A DNA stretch of 64,000 nt from JANXLS01 sp035308565 (lineage in GTDB: Bacteria > Planctomycetota > SZUA-567 > H5-PLA8): NCBI GenBank assembly GCA_035308565.1, contig DATGGK010000122.1, forward strand, positions 1-64,000, read 5' to 3'. A model generated the notes under the pieces. That model did not search any database. It was not told the DNA's origin and saw only the letters and a list, made by a program, of their open reading frames with translations. The position numbers and the translations under genes are program-made. Shown piece by piece: positions 23,847 through 32,891 of this stretch. Every line of letters starts with the position of its first letter. The first letter of the stretch is position 1.

Positions 23847-25700
23847 CTACGCCGACTTGCGTACATCCGCGGCGGGCGCGTCCAACACCTTCTCGGCGCG
23901 CTTCAACGTGAATGAAAAGCTGCTTCCTTTGCCGAGTTCGCTTCGGCACGTGATCTCGCATCCGTGCGCCTCGACGATTTCTTTTGCAATAGCCAATCCA
24001 AGACCCGCGCCTTCGACGTTTTGCCCGGGCACGCGAAAAAACTTCTCGAACACGTGCTCGCAATGTTCGCGCGAAATTCCGATGCCTTGATCGCGCACTG
24101 AAAAGACCACCGCTTCGCGCGTCGTGGCGGCGTTCACGACGATGTGCGCGCCGCGCGATGAGTACTTTGATGCGTTGGTCAGCAGATTGCTCAAGACGAG
24201 CCCAATGCGGTGCGGATCGGCGGAGACTTCCGGTGTGCTGAATGGAATGTCGATGTCCAGCACCTGTTCGGCATCAGCCAAGCGGCCGCGCACGGAGAGA
24301 GCCGCGGATTCCACGAGATCGCGCGCGCGCTGCGCGCGCAATTCCATGCGGACGCGCCCGGCTTCGATGCGGCTGAGATCGAGAATGCTGTCCACCAGCG
24401 CGCGCAGCCGCTCCACGTCGGCTCGGGCTGCGTCAAGCAGCTCGCGCTCTCGCGGGCCATGATTCGCGTACTTACTTTCCAACAGTAGATGAATCGCCAT
24501 CTGCAACGACGTGAGCGGCGTTTTGAGTTCGTGCGAGGTGGTGGAAAGCAGGCCGCTTTTCAATTCGTCGAGCTTGCGCAAATGTGTGATGTCGGCGAGA
24601 ACCACGGTCACGCCGAGCAAGCGGCCGTCTCCCTCCTGAATCGGAATCGCTTTCGGCAAAAAGAATTTTTCTTCGCGGCGATCAAACACCTGGATGCTGC
24701 TCTCGTAGCCTTTCTGCGTGGCGGATTCGCCCTTGCGCGCCGTGCGCCAAAGCTCGGCCAGCCACGCGTGAGGACAAGCTTGCACGCGCACGCCCGGGTG
24801 TAAATCGAACAAGGCCTCCGCGGCTTTGTTGACCATGTCCACCGTCCCGTCGGGGCGCAGCAGCACCACGGCATCGTGAAGGCTGTCCACGGCCAGTTGC
24901 GTCGTTTTCTCCGTGCGGACAAAGCGCGCGTGCTCGCCCTCGCGCACATCGCGGAGGCGCGCGGCCATCGCATTGAACGCTTTGGCCAGCACGGCGAATT
25001 CATCGTTCGAATGGATGCGCACGTCCGTATCCAGATTGCCGCGTTCGACTTCCTGAACCGACGTTGTCAAAGCCCGGATCGGGCGCAGAATCCAGCGCTG
25101 TACGAAGAGAAAGAACACGACCGCCGCCACCGCGCCCGTCACAAACATCAGGTACATGCTGCGCACCGTGCCGTCCGCCTTTTCTTTCGCGCGGAGCGCG
25201 GCGAGCTCCATGTTCTCCTGGTTGCTGCGCAGAATGTCATCGGACACGGCAATGCTCTTTTCAATCATCGGCTTCACGGTTTCGAAATATAGCGTGCGGC
25301 GCTGTGCATCCGATTTTTCCACTTTCAACAACTCCGGCAGCAGCGCGGCAAGCTGCTGATAACGATCACGCAGTTCGTCGGTCTGCTCCGCTTCGCCGGG
25401 CACGTTGATGTTTCTGGACTGGCTTTCAAAGGCTTGTTCGAATTCCTTTTGATGCGCCAGCACCGCCCGCCTCGTGTCTTCCCCGCCGCCCAGCAGCAGA
25501 CTCTCGATGCTGCTGTCGATTTGCTGGAGAGACTCTTTCATTTTCTGGCACGCCAGCACGCTCTGGTAATCTTCCTTCAAGATCACGTCGATCAACGGGC
25601 GCTGAGCGGTCAGTTGCGCGATGCTCTGAATCCCGATGACGCCCAGGATCAGGAGCAGCCCGCTGAAGCCCAGCAGAAGCTTTTGTCGCAGACCAAACAT
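23847..25700 (-). CDS. Sensor histidine kinase with HAMP and PAS domains (KinB-like layout)
   Basis: A 617-residue membrane sensor: a first membrane helix (about 8-28), a periplasmic helical domain, a second helix (about 180-203), HAMP (RWILRPIRALTTSV...RLRDVREG), a PAS domain (about 265-380), the dimerisation/phosphorylation site HELKTPLTSLQ, and an ATPase domain with N box NLLTNASKYS, G1 DQGIGIS and G2 GAGLGLAIAKEIVEAHG. GAGG sits 6 bp before ATG 25700, and the NtrC-type regulator ends 8 bp upstream, so the two form a two-component pair. Lying between the pump and channel genes, it probably senses the exported metal in the periplasm. Confidence 0.93.
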   Translation of the reverse strand: MFGLRQKLLLGFSGLLLILGVIGIQSIAQLTAQRPLIDVILKEDYQSVLACQKMKESLQQIDSSIESLLLGGGEDTRRAVLAHQKEFEQAFESQSRNINVPGEAEQTDELRDRYQQLAALLPELLKVEKSDAQRRTLYFETVKPMIEKSIAVSDDILRSNQENMELAALRAKEKADGTVRSMYLMFVTGAVAAVVFFLFVQRWILRPIRALTTSVQEVERGNLDTDVRIHSNDEFAVLAKAFNAMAARLRDVREGEHARFVRTEKTTQLAVDSLHDAVVLLRPDGTVDMVNKAAEALFDLHPGVRVQACPHAWLAELWRTARKGESATQKGYESSIQVFDRREEKFFLPKAIPIQEGDGRLLGVTVVLADITHLRKLDELKSGLLSTTSHELKTPLTSLQMAIHLLLESKYANHGPRERELLDAARADVERLRALVDSILDLSRIEAGRVRMELRAQRARDLVESAALSVRGRLADAEQVLDIDIPFSTPEVSADPHRIGLVLSNLLTNASKYSSRGAHIVVNAATTREAVVFSVRDQGIGISREHCEHVFEKFFRVPGQNVEGAGLGLAIAKEIVEAHGCEITCRSELGKGSSFSFTLKRAEKVLDAPAADVRKSA

Positions 25701-25708
25701 GCGCTACC

Positions 25709-27058
25709 TCAAATTCCATACTTCTTCCGCCGCCGCCACAGCGTCGCCTGATCGATGCCCAGCACGGCGGCGGCGGCTTCCAGCGAGGCCGTCGATTCCA
25801 GCAAGCGCTTAATATGCTGCTCCTCTATTGTATCGATGGACACCGGATCACCGATTTTCACTGCGGACGGTGTGCCGCGCGCAAACGGAAAGGACTCCGC
25901 GCCGACCGTTTCGCCGGAACACAGAATGGCGGCGCGTTCGAGCGTATTACGCAATTCACGGACGTTGCCCGGCCAGGAATGCGAGTGAAGCGCAGCCAAA
26001 GCCTCCGGCGTCAGAGATAACATGCGGCGATGGTTCTGAAGCGCGAAGAAAGACAGGAGATGTCGCGAGAGCGGCTCGATGTCCTCCGCGCGCTCGCGCA
26101 GCGGTGGCAGGTCAATCTGGAACACGTTCAGCCGGTAGTACAAATCCTCGCGAAAAGTTCCGGCTTTGACGGCGGCGAGCAGGTCGCGGTTGGTGGCGGC
26201 AATCACGCGCACGTCGGCGCAGCGCGTGGCCGAGTCGCCGACGCGCTCGTATTCGCGTTCCTGAATAAAGCGCAGCAGCTTTGGCTGCACGGAGAGCGGC
26301 AGGTCGGCGATTTCGTCGAGAAAAAGCGTCCCGCCTTCGCACGCCGCGACGCGCCCCGGATTGTCACGCACCGCGCCGGTAAACGCACCGCGTGTGTGCC
26401 CGAACAATTCGCTTTCGAGCAACTCCGCCGCCAGCGACGGGCACGACACGACGGCGAATGGCTTTTCTGCGCGCGGACTCCAGCGGTGAATCGAACGCGC
26501 CAGCACGCCTTTGCCGGTGCCCGTCTCGCCGGAAATCAAAATCGTCGCGTGGCTGCCCGCGACCTGCCGCGCCAGCGACAGCGCGCGCTGCATGATTGGG
26601 GAGCGCGTGGACAGATCGAGTTCCGGTCCCGCGCGGCCCAACGCCTCCTGCGCCGACGCCAACTGCTGTTCGAGCGCGCGCCACGCCTGAACTTTGCGCG
26701 TCATCAATCCGACTTGCGCCGGCGTGAACGGCTTGGGCAGGTAATCCTGCGCGCCGCGCTTGATCGCTTCAACCGCAGTGTCGATCGACGCGTATGCGGT
26801 GATCACGACGATTTTTACGCCGGGGTTCAACGCCAGCAGTTCCGGTATCAAATCCAGCCCGCTGTCGTTGCCCAGCCGGATATCGACGAACGCCATGTCG
26901 AAAAACTGCCGCGCAGCGGCTGCCGCGGCATCGCGGCGGTTGCTGACGCTGATGACGCGGTGGCCCTCGCCTTCGAGACAGATCAGCATGGTCTTGCGGA
27001 TGTTCGGCTCGTCATCAACCAGCAGAATTCGCAAACCTTCAGGCAAACTTTCGTGCAT
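25709..27058 (-). CDS. NtrC-family response regulator (receiver, AAA+, Fis-type HTH)
   Basis: Partner of the sensor kinase encoded 8 bp downstream. The 449 residues hold a receiver domain (LLVDDEPN, phospho-acceptor Asp in FVDIRLG, Lys in LPKPF), a sigma-54 AAA+ domain (GETGTGKG, GAFTGA, TLFLDEIADLP, NVRELRNTLERA) and a C-terminal Fis-type helix-turn-helix (AAAVLGIDQATLWRRRKKYGI). Start 27058 is preferred because AGGGG stands just upstream and the receiver begins soon after; ATG 27085 and 27121 are longer options. It should drive sigma-54 promoters of the pump cluster, but no clear -24/-12 site was found in the 87-bp gap or before the adaptor gene. Confidence 0.92.
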   Translation of the reverse strand: MHESLPEGLRILLVDDEPNIRKTMLICLEGEGHRVISVSNRRDAAAAAARQFFDMAFVDIRLGNDSGLDLIPELLALNPGVKIVVITAYASIDTAVEAIKRGAQDYLPKPFTPAQVGLMTRKVQAWRALEQQLASAQEALGRAGPELDLSTRSPIMQRALSLARQVAGSHATILISGETGTGKGVLARSIHRWSPRAEKPFAVVSCPSLAAELLESELFGHTRGAFTGAVRDNPGRVAACEGGTLFLDEIADLPLSVQPKLLRFIQEREYERVGDSATRCADVRVIAATNRDLLAAVKAGTFREDLYYRLNVFQIDLPPLRERAEDIEPLSRHLLSFFALQNHRRMLSLTPEALAALHSHSWPGNVRELRNTLERAAILCSGETVGAESFPFARGTPSAVKIGDPVSIDTIEEQHIKRLLESTASLEAAAAVLGIDQATLWRRRKKYGI

Positions 27059-27145
27059 GTCCGTGCCCCTGCGTGCCTCAGACATGACTTTAGCCGTTGG
27101 GGGTTCGCATTCAATCAGCATTGCTCATGCCCTTCAGGAACGTCG

Positions 27146-30100
27146 CTACGCGCCGGGAGGCGCCGCGCCCAACGGCTCTTCATGGCGGAAATGAAGCTGC
27201 TCGACGGCCAGGTCGTGCGCCTCCGGATGATGCCGCCCGCCGGGCATCAGGCTGATCAGCACCGGAAGAATCAGCAGCACCAGCACCGGTGCCAGCAGCA
27301 TTCCGCCCACAATCACCATCGCCAGCGGGCGCTGCGTTTCCGAACCGATGCCGTGCGAGAGCGCCGCAGGCAACAAGCCGATGCACGCCGACATGCACAT
27401 CATCAACACCGGCCTCATGCGAACCTGGCAGGCTTCGACGATCGCCTCGTGGCGCTTGCGGCCTTTTCGCCGTAATAAATTGTAGTGTGAAATGAGAATA
27501 ATGCCGGCCATCACCGCAACTCCGAGCAGCGAAATGAAGCCTACCGCCGCCGAGACGCTGAAGGTCGTGTTCGTGAAATAAAGCGCCAGCACGCCGCCCA
27601 CGAACGCCAGTGGGATGCTGGCCATCACCAGCAAACTGTCGATGAGCGAATTGAAGGTGCTGTACAGCAGCACGACAATCAGCAGGATTCCGACTGGCAC
27701 GATGACCTTCAGGCGCTCAATGGCTTCGTTGAGTTCGCCGAATTCGCCGCTCCAATCGCAATGATAACCCGGCGGCAATTTGACGTTGGCCGCGACGCGC
27801 GATTGCGCATCGGCCACGGAGCTGCCGAGGTCGCGCCCGCGCACGCTGAATTTGATTGGAATGTAACGTTCGTTCCCTTCGCGGTAAATATACGACGCGC
27901 CGGATTTGAGCGAGATGTCGCACACGTCGCGCAAGCGCAACTGCGCGCCGCTGGCCGACACGACCGGAATGTTCTTGATTCTGTCCATGTCTTCGCGGTA
28001 TTTCGGCATCAGCCGCACGATGACCGGAAAGTGGCGCTCCTGCTCGTACACGTCCGTCGTGGACTGGCCGCCGATGGCCGCTTGGACGATCGCGTTCACA
28101 TCGCCGGTCGCCAATCCGTACCGCGCGCATTTCTCGCGATTGACTTCGATGATCACGTTGGGCTGACCCAGTTCGCTGAATACGCCCGCTTCCTCCACGC
28201 CGCGCACTGATGATAGCTGAGTCCTGATTTCGGCGGCCTTTTCTTCCAGCACCTGCAAGTCCGCGCCGAACAATTTCACCGAGTTTTCGCCCTTCACGCC
28301 CGAGACAGCTTCCTCAACGTTGTCCTCGATGTTCTGAGAGAAATTAAAGTCGATGCCGATAAAAGTCTCGGCGAATTTAGCTTTGATCTCATCGACCAGT
28401 TTGTCCTTGGTCACGCCCTTGCGCCATTCGTCATAAGGCTTGAGCGGCACGAAGAACTCGCCGTCAAATGAACCGGCCGGATCGGTGCCGTCGTCGGGGC
28501 GCCCGTGCTGTGAAACCACAGTGACCACTTCCGGAAAGCTCTTCAGAATGTCCCGGATTTGCGCCACTTTCGGCTGGCCGGCGTCGAGCGAAATAGTGGC
28601 CGGCATGGTCGCGCGAATCCACAGGTTGCCTTCGTCGAGCTTGGGAAGAAATTCCGTGCCCAAGCGCGGCAAAATCAGCGCCATCGCCGCAATGCATCCC
28701 GCGGCGAAGAGCAGCGTCACAACCTTGAATCGCAGCGCCAGTTTCAACATGAACGTGTACGCCGGTGTCAAAAGGCGCATCACGAGCGGCTGGCGTTCGG
28801 TGACCGTTTCCGGCAGCAGATATGCCGAAAGCGCCGGCGCCACGGTGAACGTGGCCAGCAGCGCGCCGACCAGCGCGTAACCGTAAGTCTTTGCCATCGG
28901 TCCGAAAATCTGTCCTTCGACGCCCTGCATTGTGAACAGCGGCAAAAACGCGGCGATGATGATCGCCGTCGAGAAGAAAATCGAACTCGATACTTCCGAC
29001 GCGGCGGCGAGGATTTTCGCGAGTTTCTTGTTCGGCGAACCCAAGACGTGCACATGCTCTTTTTGATGATGGTGTTCGGCAAGATGGCGGAAGATGTTCT
29101 CCACGATGATCACCGTCGCATCGACGATGATGCCGAAATCGATCGCGCCCACCGACAGCAGATTCGCCGAATCCCCGCGCAAATACATGATCAACACGGC
29201 GAAGAAAAGTGCGAATGGAATGGTCGCGGCCACAATAATGGCGCTGCGCAGGTTGCCGAGGAAAATGTATTGAATGATGAACAGCAGCAGCACGCCGAAG
29301 ATCAAATTATGCAGAACGGTATGCGTCGTGACGCCGATCAAATCGCGGCGGTTGTAATACGGCACGATCTTGATGCCCTTGGGCAGCAGGTTCGAGGAAT
29401 TGATGTTCGCCACTTCCGCTTCGATGCGCGAAAGCGTATCGAGCGTTTTTTCCCCGCGGCGCATCAACACGATGCACTCGACCACGTCGCTGTTTGTGTC
29501 GCGGCCGGCGATGCCCAGCCGCGGCGCGTTCCCGATCTCCGTTTTGGCGACATTCTTGAGCAGCACCGGGGTGCCGTTGGTTTGAGACAGCACGATGTTA
29601 TCGATATCGGTCAGGCTTTTGATCAAACCGATGCCGCGCACGTTGGCCGATTGCTGGCCGAGGTCCAGCGTGCGCGCGCCGACGTTGAGGTTGTTGTTTG
29701 AAATCGCCTGAATCACCTGCGGCAGCGTCAGTTTGAATGCCGTCAACTTTTCCAGATCGACATCGACGTGATATTCCTTGGTCATGCCGCCCCAGCCCGT
29801 GACATCGATCACGCCCGGAATCGTGCGGAAGCGGCGCTGCAGCACCCAATCCTGTAGCGTGCGCAATTCGATCAGGCTGAAACCCGCCGGCGCGACCAAT
29901 TGATAGCGATAGATTTCGCCCACCGCGCTCTGCGGCGAAATCTGCGGCTGTGCGCCGTTGGGCAGCGGCGGCAGCGTGTTAAGCCGGTTGAGCACCTGCT
30001 GCAACGAATAGTTGTAATCGCTGTCGTATGAAAACTGCAGCCGGATGTCCGACAGCCCGTAGAGCGAGACCGAGCGGACGTGCTGCAAGCCGGGCAGGCC

Positions 30101-30322
30101 CGCCATCGTCACTTCAATCGGCACCGTGATGTAGCGCTCGATCTCCTCCGCCGACTGTCCGGAACTTTGCGTGACAAGTTCGACCAGCGGCGGCGCCGGA
30201 TCGGGGTACGCTTCGATGTTCAGCTTGTAGAAAGCGAACCCGCCCGCGCTCAAAAACAGCAGCATCGCCAGCACCACCACGGCGCGCCGAGCGAGCGAAA
30301 ACTGAATGATTCCGTTGATCAT
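27146..30322 (-). CDS. Heavy-metal RND efflux pump (CzcA/CusA family)
   Basis: Exports divalent or monovalent metal ions across the envelope using proton flow. The 1058 residues are typical in length: an N-terminal helix, YKLNIEAYPDPAPPLVELVTQS, the periplasmic porter loops, the transmembrane relay DFGIIVDATVIIVENIF (the HME-family form with two Asp), and closing helices ending LVLLILPVLISLMPG. The HME subfamily is clear; whether it handles Co/Zn/Cd or Cu/Ag cannot be read with certainty. It follows its adaptor gene by 38 bp and precedes the regulator-sensor-channel genes on the same strand. Confidence 0.92.
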   Translation of the reverse strand: MINGIIQFSLARRAVVVLAMLLFLSAGGFAFYKLNIEAYPDPAPPLVELVTQSSGQSAEEIERYITVPIEVTMAGLPGLQHVRSVSLYGLSDIRLQFSYDSDYNYSLQQVLNRLNTLPPLPNGAQPQISPQSAVGEIYRYQLVAPAGFSLIELRTLQDWVLQRRFRTIPGVIDVTGWGGMTKEYHVDVDLEKLTAFKLTLPQVIQAISNNNLNVGARTLDLGQQSANVRGIGLIKSLTDIDNIVLSQTNGTPVLLKNVAKTEIGNAPRLGIAGRDTNSDVVECIVLMRRGEKTLDTLSRIEAEVANINSSNLLPKGIKIVPYYNRRDLIGVTTHTVLHNLIFGVLLLFIIQYIFLGNLRSAIIVAATIPFALFFAVLIMYLRGDSANLLSVGAIDFGIIVDATVIIVENIFRHLAEHHHQKEHVHVLGSPNKKLAKILAAASEVSSSIFFSTAIIIAAFLPLFTMQGVEGQIFGPMAKTYGYALVGALLATFTVAPALSAYLLPETVTERQPLVMRLLTPAYTFMLKLALRFKVVTLLFAAGCIAAMALILPRLGTEFLPKLDEGNLWIRATMPATISLDAGQPKVAQIRDILKSFPEVVTVVSQHGRPDDGTDPAGSFDGEFFVPLKPYDEWRKGVTKDKLVDEIKAKFAETFIGIDFNFSQNIEDNVEEAVSGVKGENSVKLFGADLQVLEEKAAEIRTQLSSVRGVEEAGVFSELGQPNVIIEVNREKCARYGLATGDVNAIVQAAIGGQSTTDVYEQERHFPVIVRLMPKYREDMDRIKNIPVVSASGAQLRLRDVCDISLKSGASYIYREGNERYIPIKFSVRGRDLGSSVADAQSRVAANVKLPPGYHCDWSGEFGELNEAIERLKVIVPVGILLIVVLLYSTFNSLIDSLLVMASIPLAFVGGVLALYFTNTTFSVSAAVGFISLLGVAVMAGIILISHYNLLRRKGRKRHEAIVEACQVRMRPVLMMCMSACIGLLPAALSHGIGSETQRPLAMVIVGGMLLAPVLVLLILPVLISLMPGGRHHPEAHDLAVEQLHFRHEEPLGAAPPGA

Positions 30323-30360
30323 TTAACGTGATTGGCCTTATCCGCTGAATAAAATGCGCG

Positions 30361-31863
30361 TCAATTTGCATCGCTGTTGTTGAGGAAGATCGCGCCATCG
30401 CTGACCACGCGCTCGCCGGCCTTGAGGCCGTCGAGCACCTGGATTTGCGAGCCGCGCCGCTGGCCGGTTACGATCGTGCGCTTTTCAAATTCCAAATCGC
30501 TTTTCGCCACGTACACAACGTCCTTGTTGCCCTCGCGCACAACGGAGTTCGCGGGCACCGAGGGCATCGGCTTGCCGTCGCCCGACAGAATGCGAAATGT
30601 TGCGTACATCTCCGCTTTGAGCCGGCGCCCCTCGTTTGGAATCGTGCAGCGCACGGCGACGCGGCGCGTGTCCGGGTTGACCGCGGCGCCGATGTACGCC
30701 ACTTTCCCGCTAAACACCTCGCCCGGATACGCCAGCAGTTCGACTTCCACGGCGTCTCCCTCGTGTACATTCGGCGCATCCACCTCGTACACGTCCGCGA
30801 CCAGCCACATGCTGGACATGTCCGCGATGGTGAAGAGCGGATCGGAATTGTCGGGCTTGATGTATTGCCCCAGCCCGATTTTCCGCGCGGTGATCGTGCC
30901 GGCGATCGGCGCTTTCACGCTGACGATGCGATCCACCACGCGGTTTTTAAGCAGCGTGTCGATCTCTTCATCGCTCTTTCCGAAGATGCCTTTGAGGCGG
31001 TCGCGCACCGCCGTGATGATGTGCCCGCCGGCGGCGATGTCGGTCTTCGCGCTCTCGATGTCCGACTCGGCTTGTTTCTGATCGCGCTTCGCCTGCTCCA
31101 TATCCTTGAGCGCCTGTTCCGAATCGCGCATCGCCGACTGCGTGTCGCGCAGAGCGGATTGCAAGTCGCGTTGAGCCTGTTCGTAATCTTTTTCCGCCAC
31201 GGCTTTGTCTTCCACAAGGCCCTTCTGCCGTTCCTGATTGAGTTCCGATAGTTTGGCGCTGAGGTTCGAGATTTCGACGTTGCGCTTGGAGATGTCGATG
31301 CTTCGATTCGAAATGTCGATGTTGCGCGCGGCGATGTCCTTGCTGGATTCGGCGAGTTTCAACGCGTTTTCAGCTTTGCGCAGATTGGCCACCGCCGAAA
31401 TCAAATCCGTTTCGGCCTGCACCAAATCGAGCGTTTCGATTTCGTACAGCGGCGCGCCTCTTTTCACGGCATCGCCGGGCTTCGCGAAAACTTTCGTCAC
31501 GCGCCCCGTGAATTCCGCGAAGACCGGCGTCATCAAATCTTCGTTGAACGCGATCTTTCCCGTGCAAACGTGCTCGGCTTGAAAGTTCTTCGTCTCCACC
31601 GTCTGCAAACTCACCGCGCTTTTTTGCTTTTCGTCGATCTTGACGAGAGTTGAATCCGTTTTCTCCGAATCTGATTTAGACGTCACTGCTGCTTCGCCCG
31701 ATTGAGCTTCCGCGTGTCCAAAAAAGAGGAAGTACCCGGCGAGCGAAGCGGCGGCGACAACAATCCCGACAACGATCCACGCAACTTTGCGCGACGCCTT
31801 AGGCGCACTCTCTAAGTCGGCGGAATCAGCGGGTGATTCGTTTGCGATCTCTGGATGGTGCAT
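30361..31863 (-). CDS. Metal-pump periplasmic adaptor (CzcB-like) with extended heptad hairpin
   Basis: Membrane fusion protein of 500 residues: cytoplasmic tail, one membrane helix (KVAWIVVGIVVAAASLAGYF), a barrel/lipoyl part (GRVTKVFAKPGDAVKRGAPLYEIET, KAPIAGTITARKIGLGQYI) around a long helical hairpin, and a C-terminal domain. The hairpin (about 160-285) is unusually regular, with repeated units such as NIDISNRSIDISKRNVEIS and ALRDTQSAMRDSEQALKD, a near-perfect heptad pattern. It is the first gene of the five-gene metal-efflux cluster; the DNA upstream is an AT-richer gap ending at the right att-like repeat. Confidence 0.9.
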   Translation of the reverse strand: MHHPEIANESPADSADLESAPKASRKVAWIVVGIVVAAASLAGYFLFFGHAEAQSGEAAVTSKSDSEKTDSTLVKIDEKQKSAVSLQTVETKNFQAEHVCTGKIAFNEDLMTPVFAEFTGRVTKVFAKPGDAVKRGAPLYEIETLDLVQAETDLISAVANLRKAENALKLAESSKDIAARNIDISNRSIDISKRNVEISNLSAKLSELNQERQKGLVEDKAVAEKDYEQAQRDLQSALRDTQSAMRDSEQALKDMEQAKRDQKQAESDIESAKTDIAAGGHIITAVRDRLKGIFGKSDEEIDTLLKNRVVDRIVSVKAPIAGTITARKIGLGQYIKPDNSDPLFTIADMSSMWLVADVYEVDAPNVHEGDAVEVELLAYPGEVFSGKVAYIGAAVNPDTRRVAVRCTIPNEGRRLKAEMYATFRILSGDGKPMPSVPANSVVREGNKDVVYVAKSDLEFEKRTIVTGQRRGSQIQVLDGLKAGERVVSDGAIFLNNSDAN

Positions 31864-32658
31864 TTGCGCTTCTCCACTTTCGGTAAGCGCGCATTAAGCA
31901 CACTTTGTGCCGAGGTGAGAGAAGTACGTTAATGCCATTTCGAAGGGAACTTAAGAAAAACAGGGAATCAATGAACGGATCGTCGTCTTGCAAATTGCAA
32001 CGACGTCGCTCCGGTGCATTGAATATTGAAATTCAACGTTGAGAAAACCACGTCCTGTTAAAACTATGATCGAGGTTAAATTCAGCCGCTGCATGAACGT
32101 TATGACCGAATTTGAATGAAATAGATCGTTTTGTGCTTCATAGGAAGCGATGCCTAAAATGATCGAGGCGATGTGAGGGCAGACTTTCAACTCCTTGAAA
32201 ACTGAAAATGGGCAAGATCGTTATGCCGCTTCGCAATAATAATGGCGGAGCAAGCCGCCGAGCCAGGTTTGGCAATGAATCTGGCCGGACTTTTGGGGCG
32301 CGTCAGACGATGGGATGACGGACGGCGAAAGCGGTTTGTTCCCCATCGCTTGATGCAGAACATTTTGGCGATCCAGAACAGGAGCGGATTGGGGATTCGT
32401 GAAGGCATGATGATGAAACGCACAACTCCTTGGATTGTTGAAGGAAGACGTAGTTTTTGAACAGTGGAAAAGAAGCAGTTTAGTGCGGACTTGCAGACTT
32501 GGCAAATGGAGTGAAAACGTCAAAATCGATTTCGTGCAGAAAGATGCAAATTCCGGTCGAAAAAGTGCAAATCTTACCGCAAAGGAATCGCCAAGCGGAA
32601 TCAGGAAATCCGTATAAAGCCAAATGCAATCTATAGATACGATTTGCGTCGGGTCGCA
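31864..32658. other. AT-richer gap at the right end of the island
   Basis: No convincing gene in about 800 bp. A bulged inverted repeat (CGTCGT...TTGCAA-A-TTGCAACGACG) lies at 31,980-32,003. An open frame at 32,242-32,460 (MAEQAAEPGLAMNLAGLLGR...) and one opposite it could be scraps of a mobile gene, but neither has a ribosome site or a recognised domain. From 32,518 on, short TGCAAAT repeats lead to the att-like core. The region probably contains the promoter of the metal-pump cluster. Confidence 0.4.
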
Positions 32659-32704
32659 ATCACACCCACGAGGTCCGGGGTTCGAGTCCCTGTGCGCCCA
32701 TTCT
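32659..32704 (+). repeat. Right copy of 46-bp direct repeat (orphan tRNA-Val 3' half)
   Basis: Identical to 6235-6280 and in the same orientation: anticodon loop, anticodon 3' strand, variable loop, T arm, acceptor 3' strand and 4 bp beyond. No 5' half precedes it, so it cannot make a tRNA. This is what an element inserted in a tRNA 3' end leaves at its far border. Confidence 0.85.
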
Positions 32705-32891
32705 TGAATAGCGCTGATTCAAAACAACCAACGCGCACTCGCGTGCGGCGTTCGACCGTCCATCATTCCTGTCCGCCGAGCGTGGTTATTTCTACTCTTC
32801 ATGTCGCGACACTCTATTTGACGCCTGAATCGCATGCTGGTGTATTCGTAAAAAGGCGCGTTCCGCTTAACTTAAATTGAGAATCTTCTGA

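Noticed and set aside
7184..31863. The island as a prophage
   Set aside because: No capsid, tail, terminase, lysis or phage replication genes among its products; cargo and relic plasmid-type genes only.
32659..32704. Second tRNA-Val gene
   Set aside because: Only the 3' half is present; no acceptor 5' strand, D arm or anticodon 5' strand precedes it, so it is an att-like duplication.
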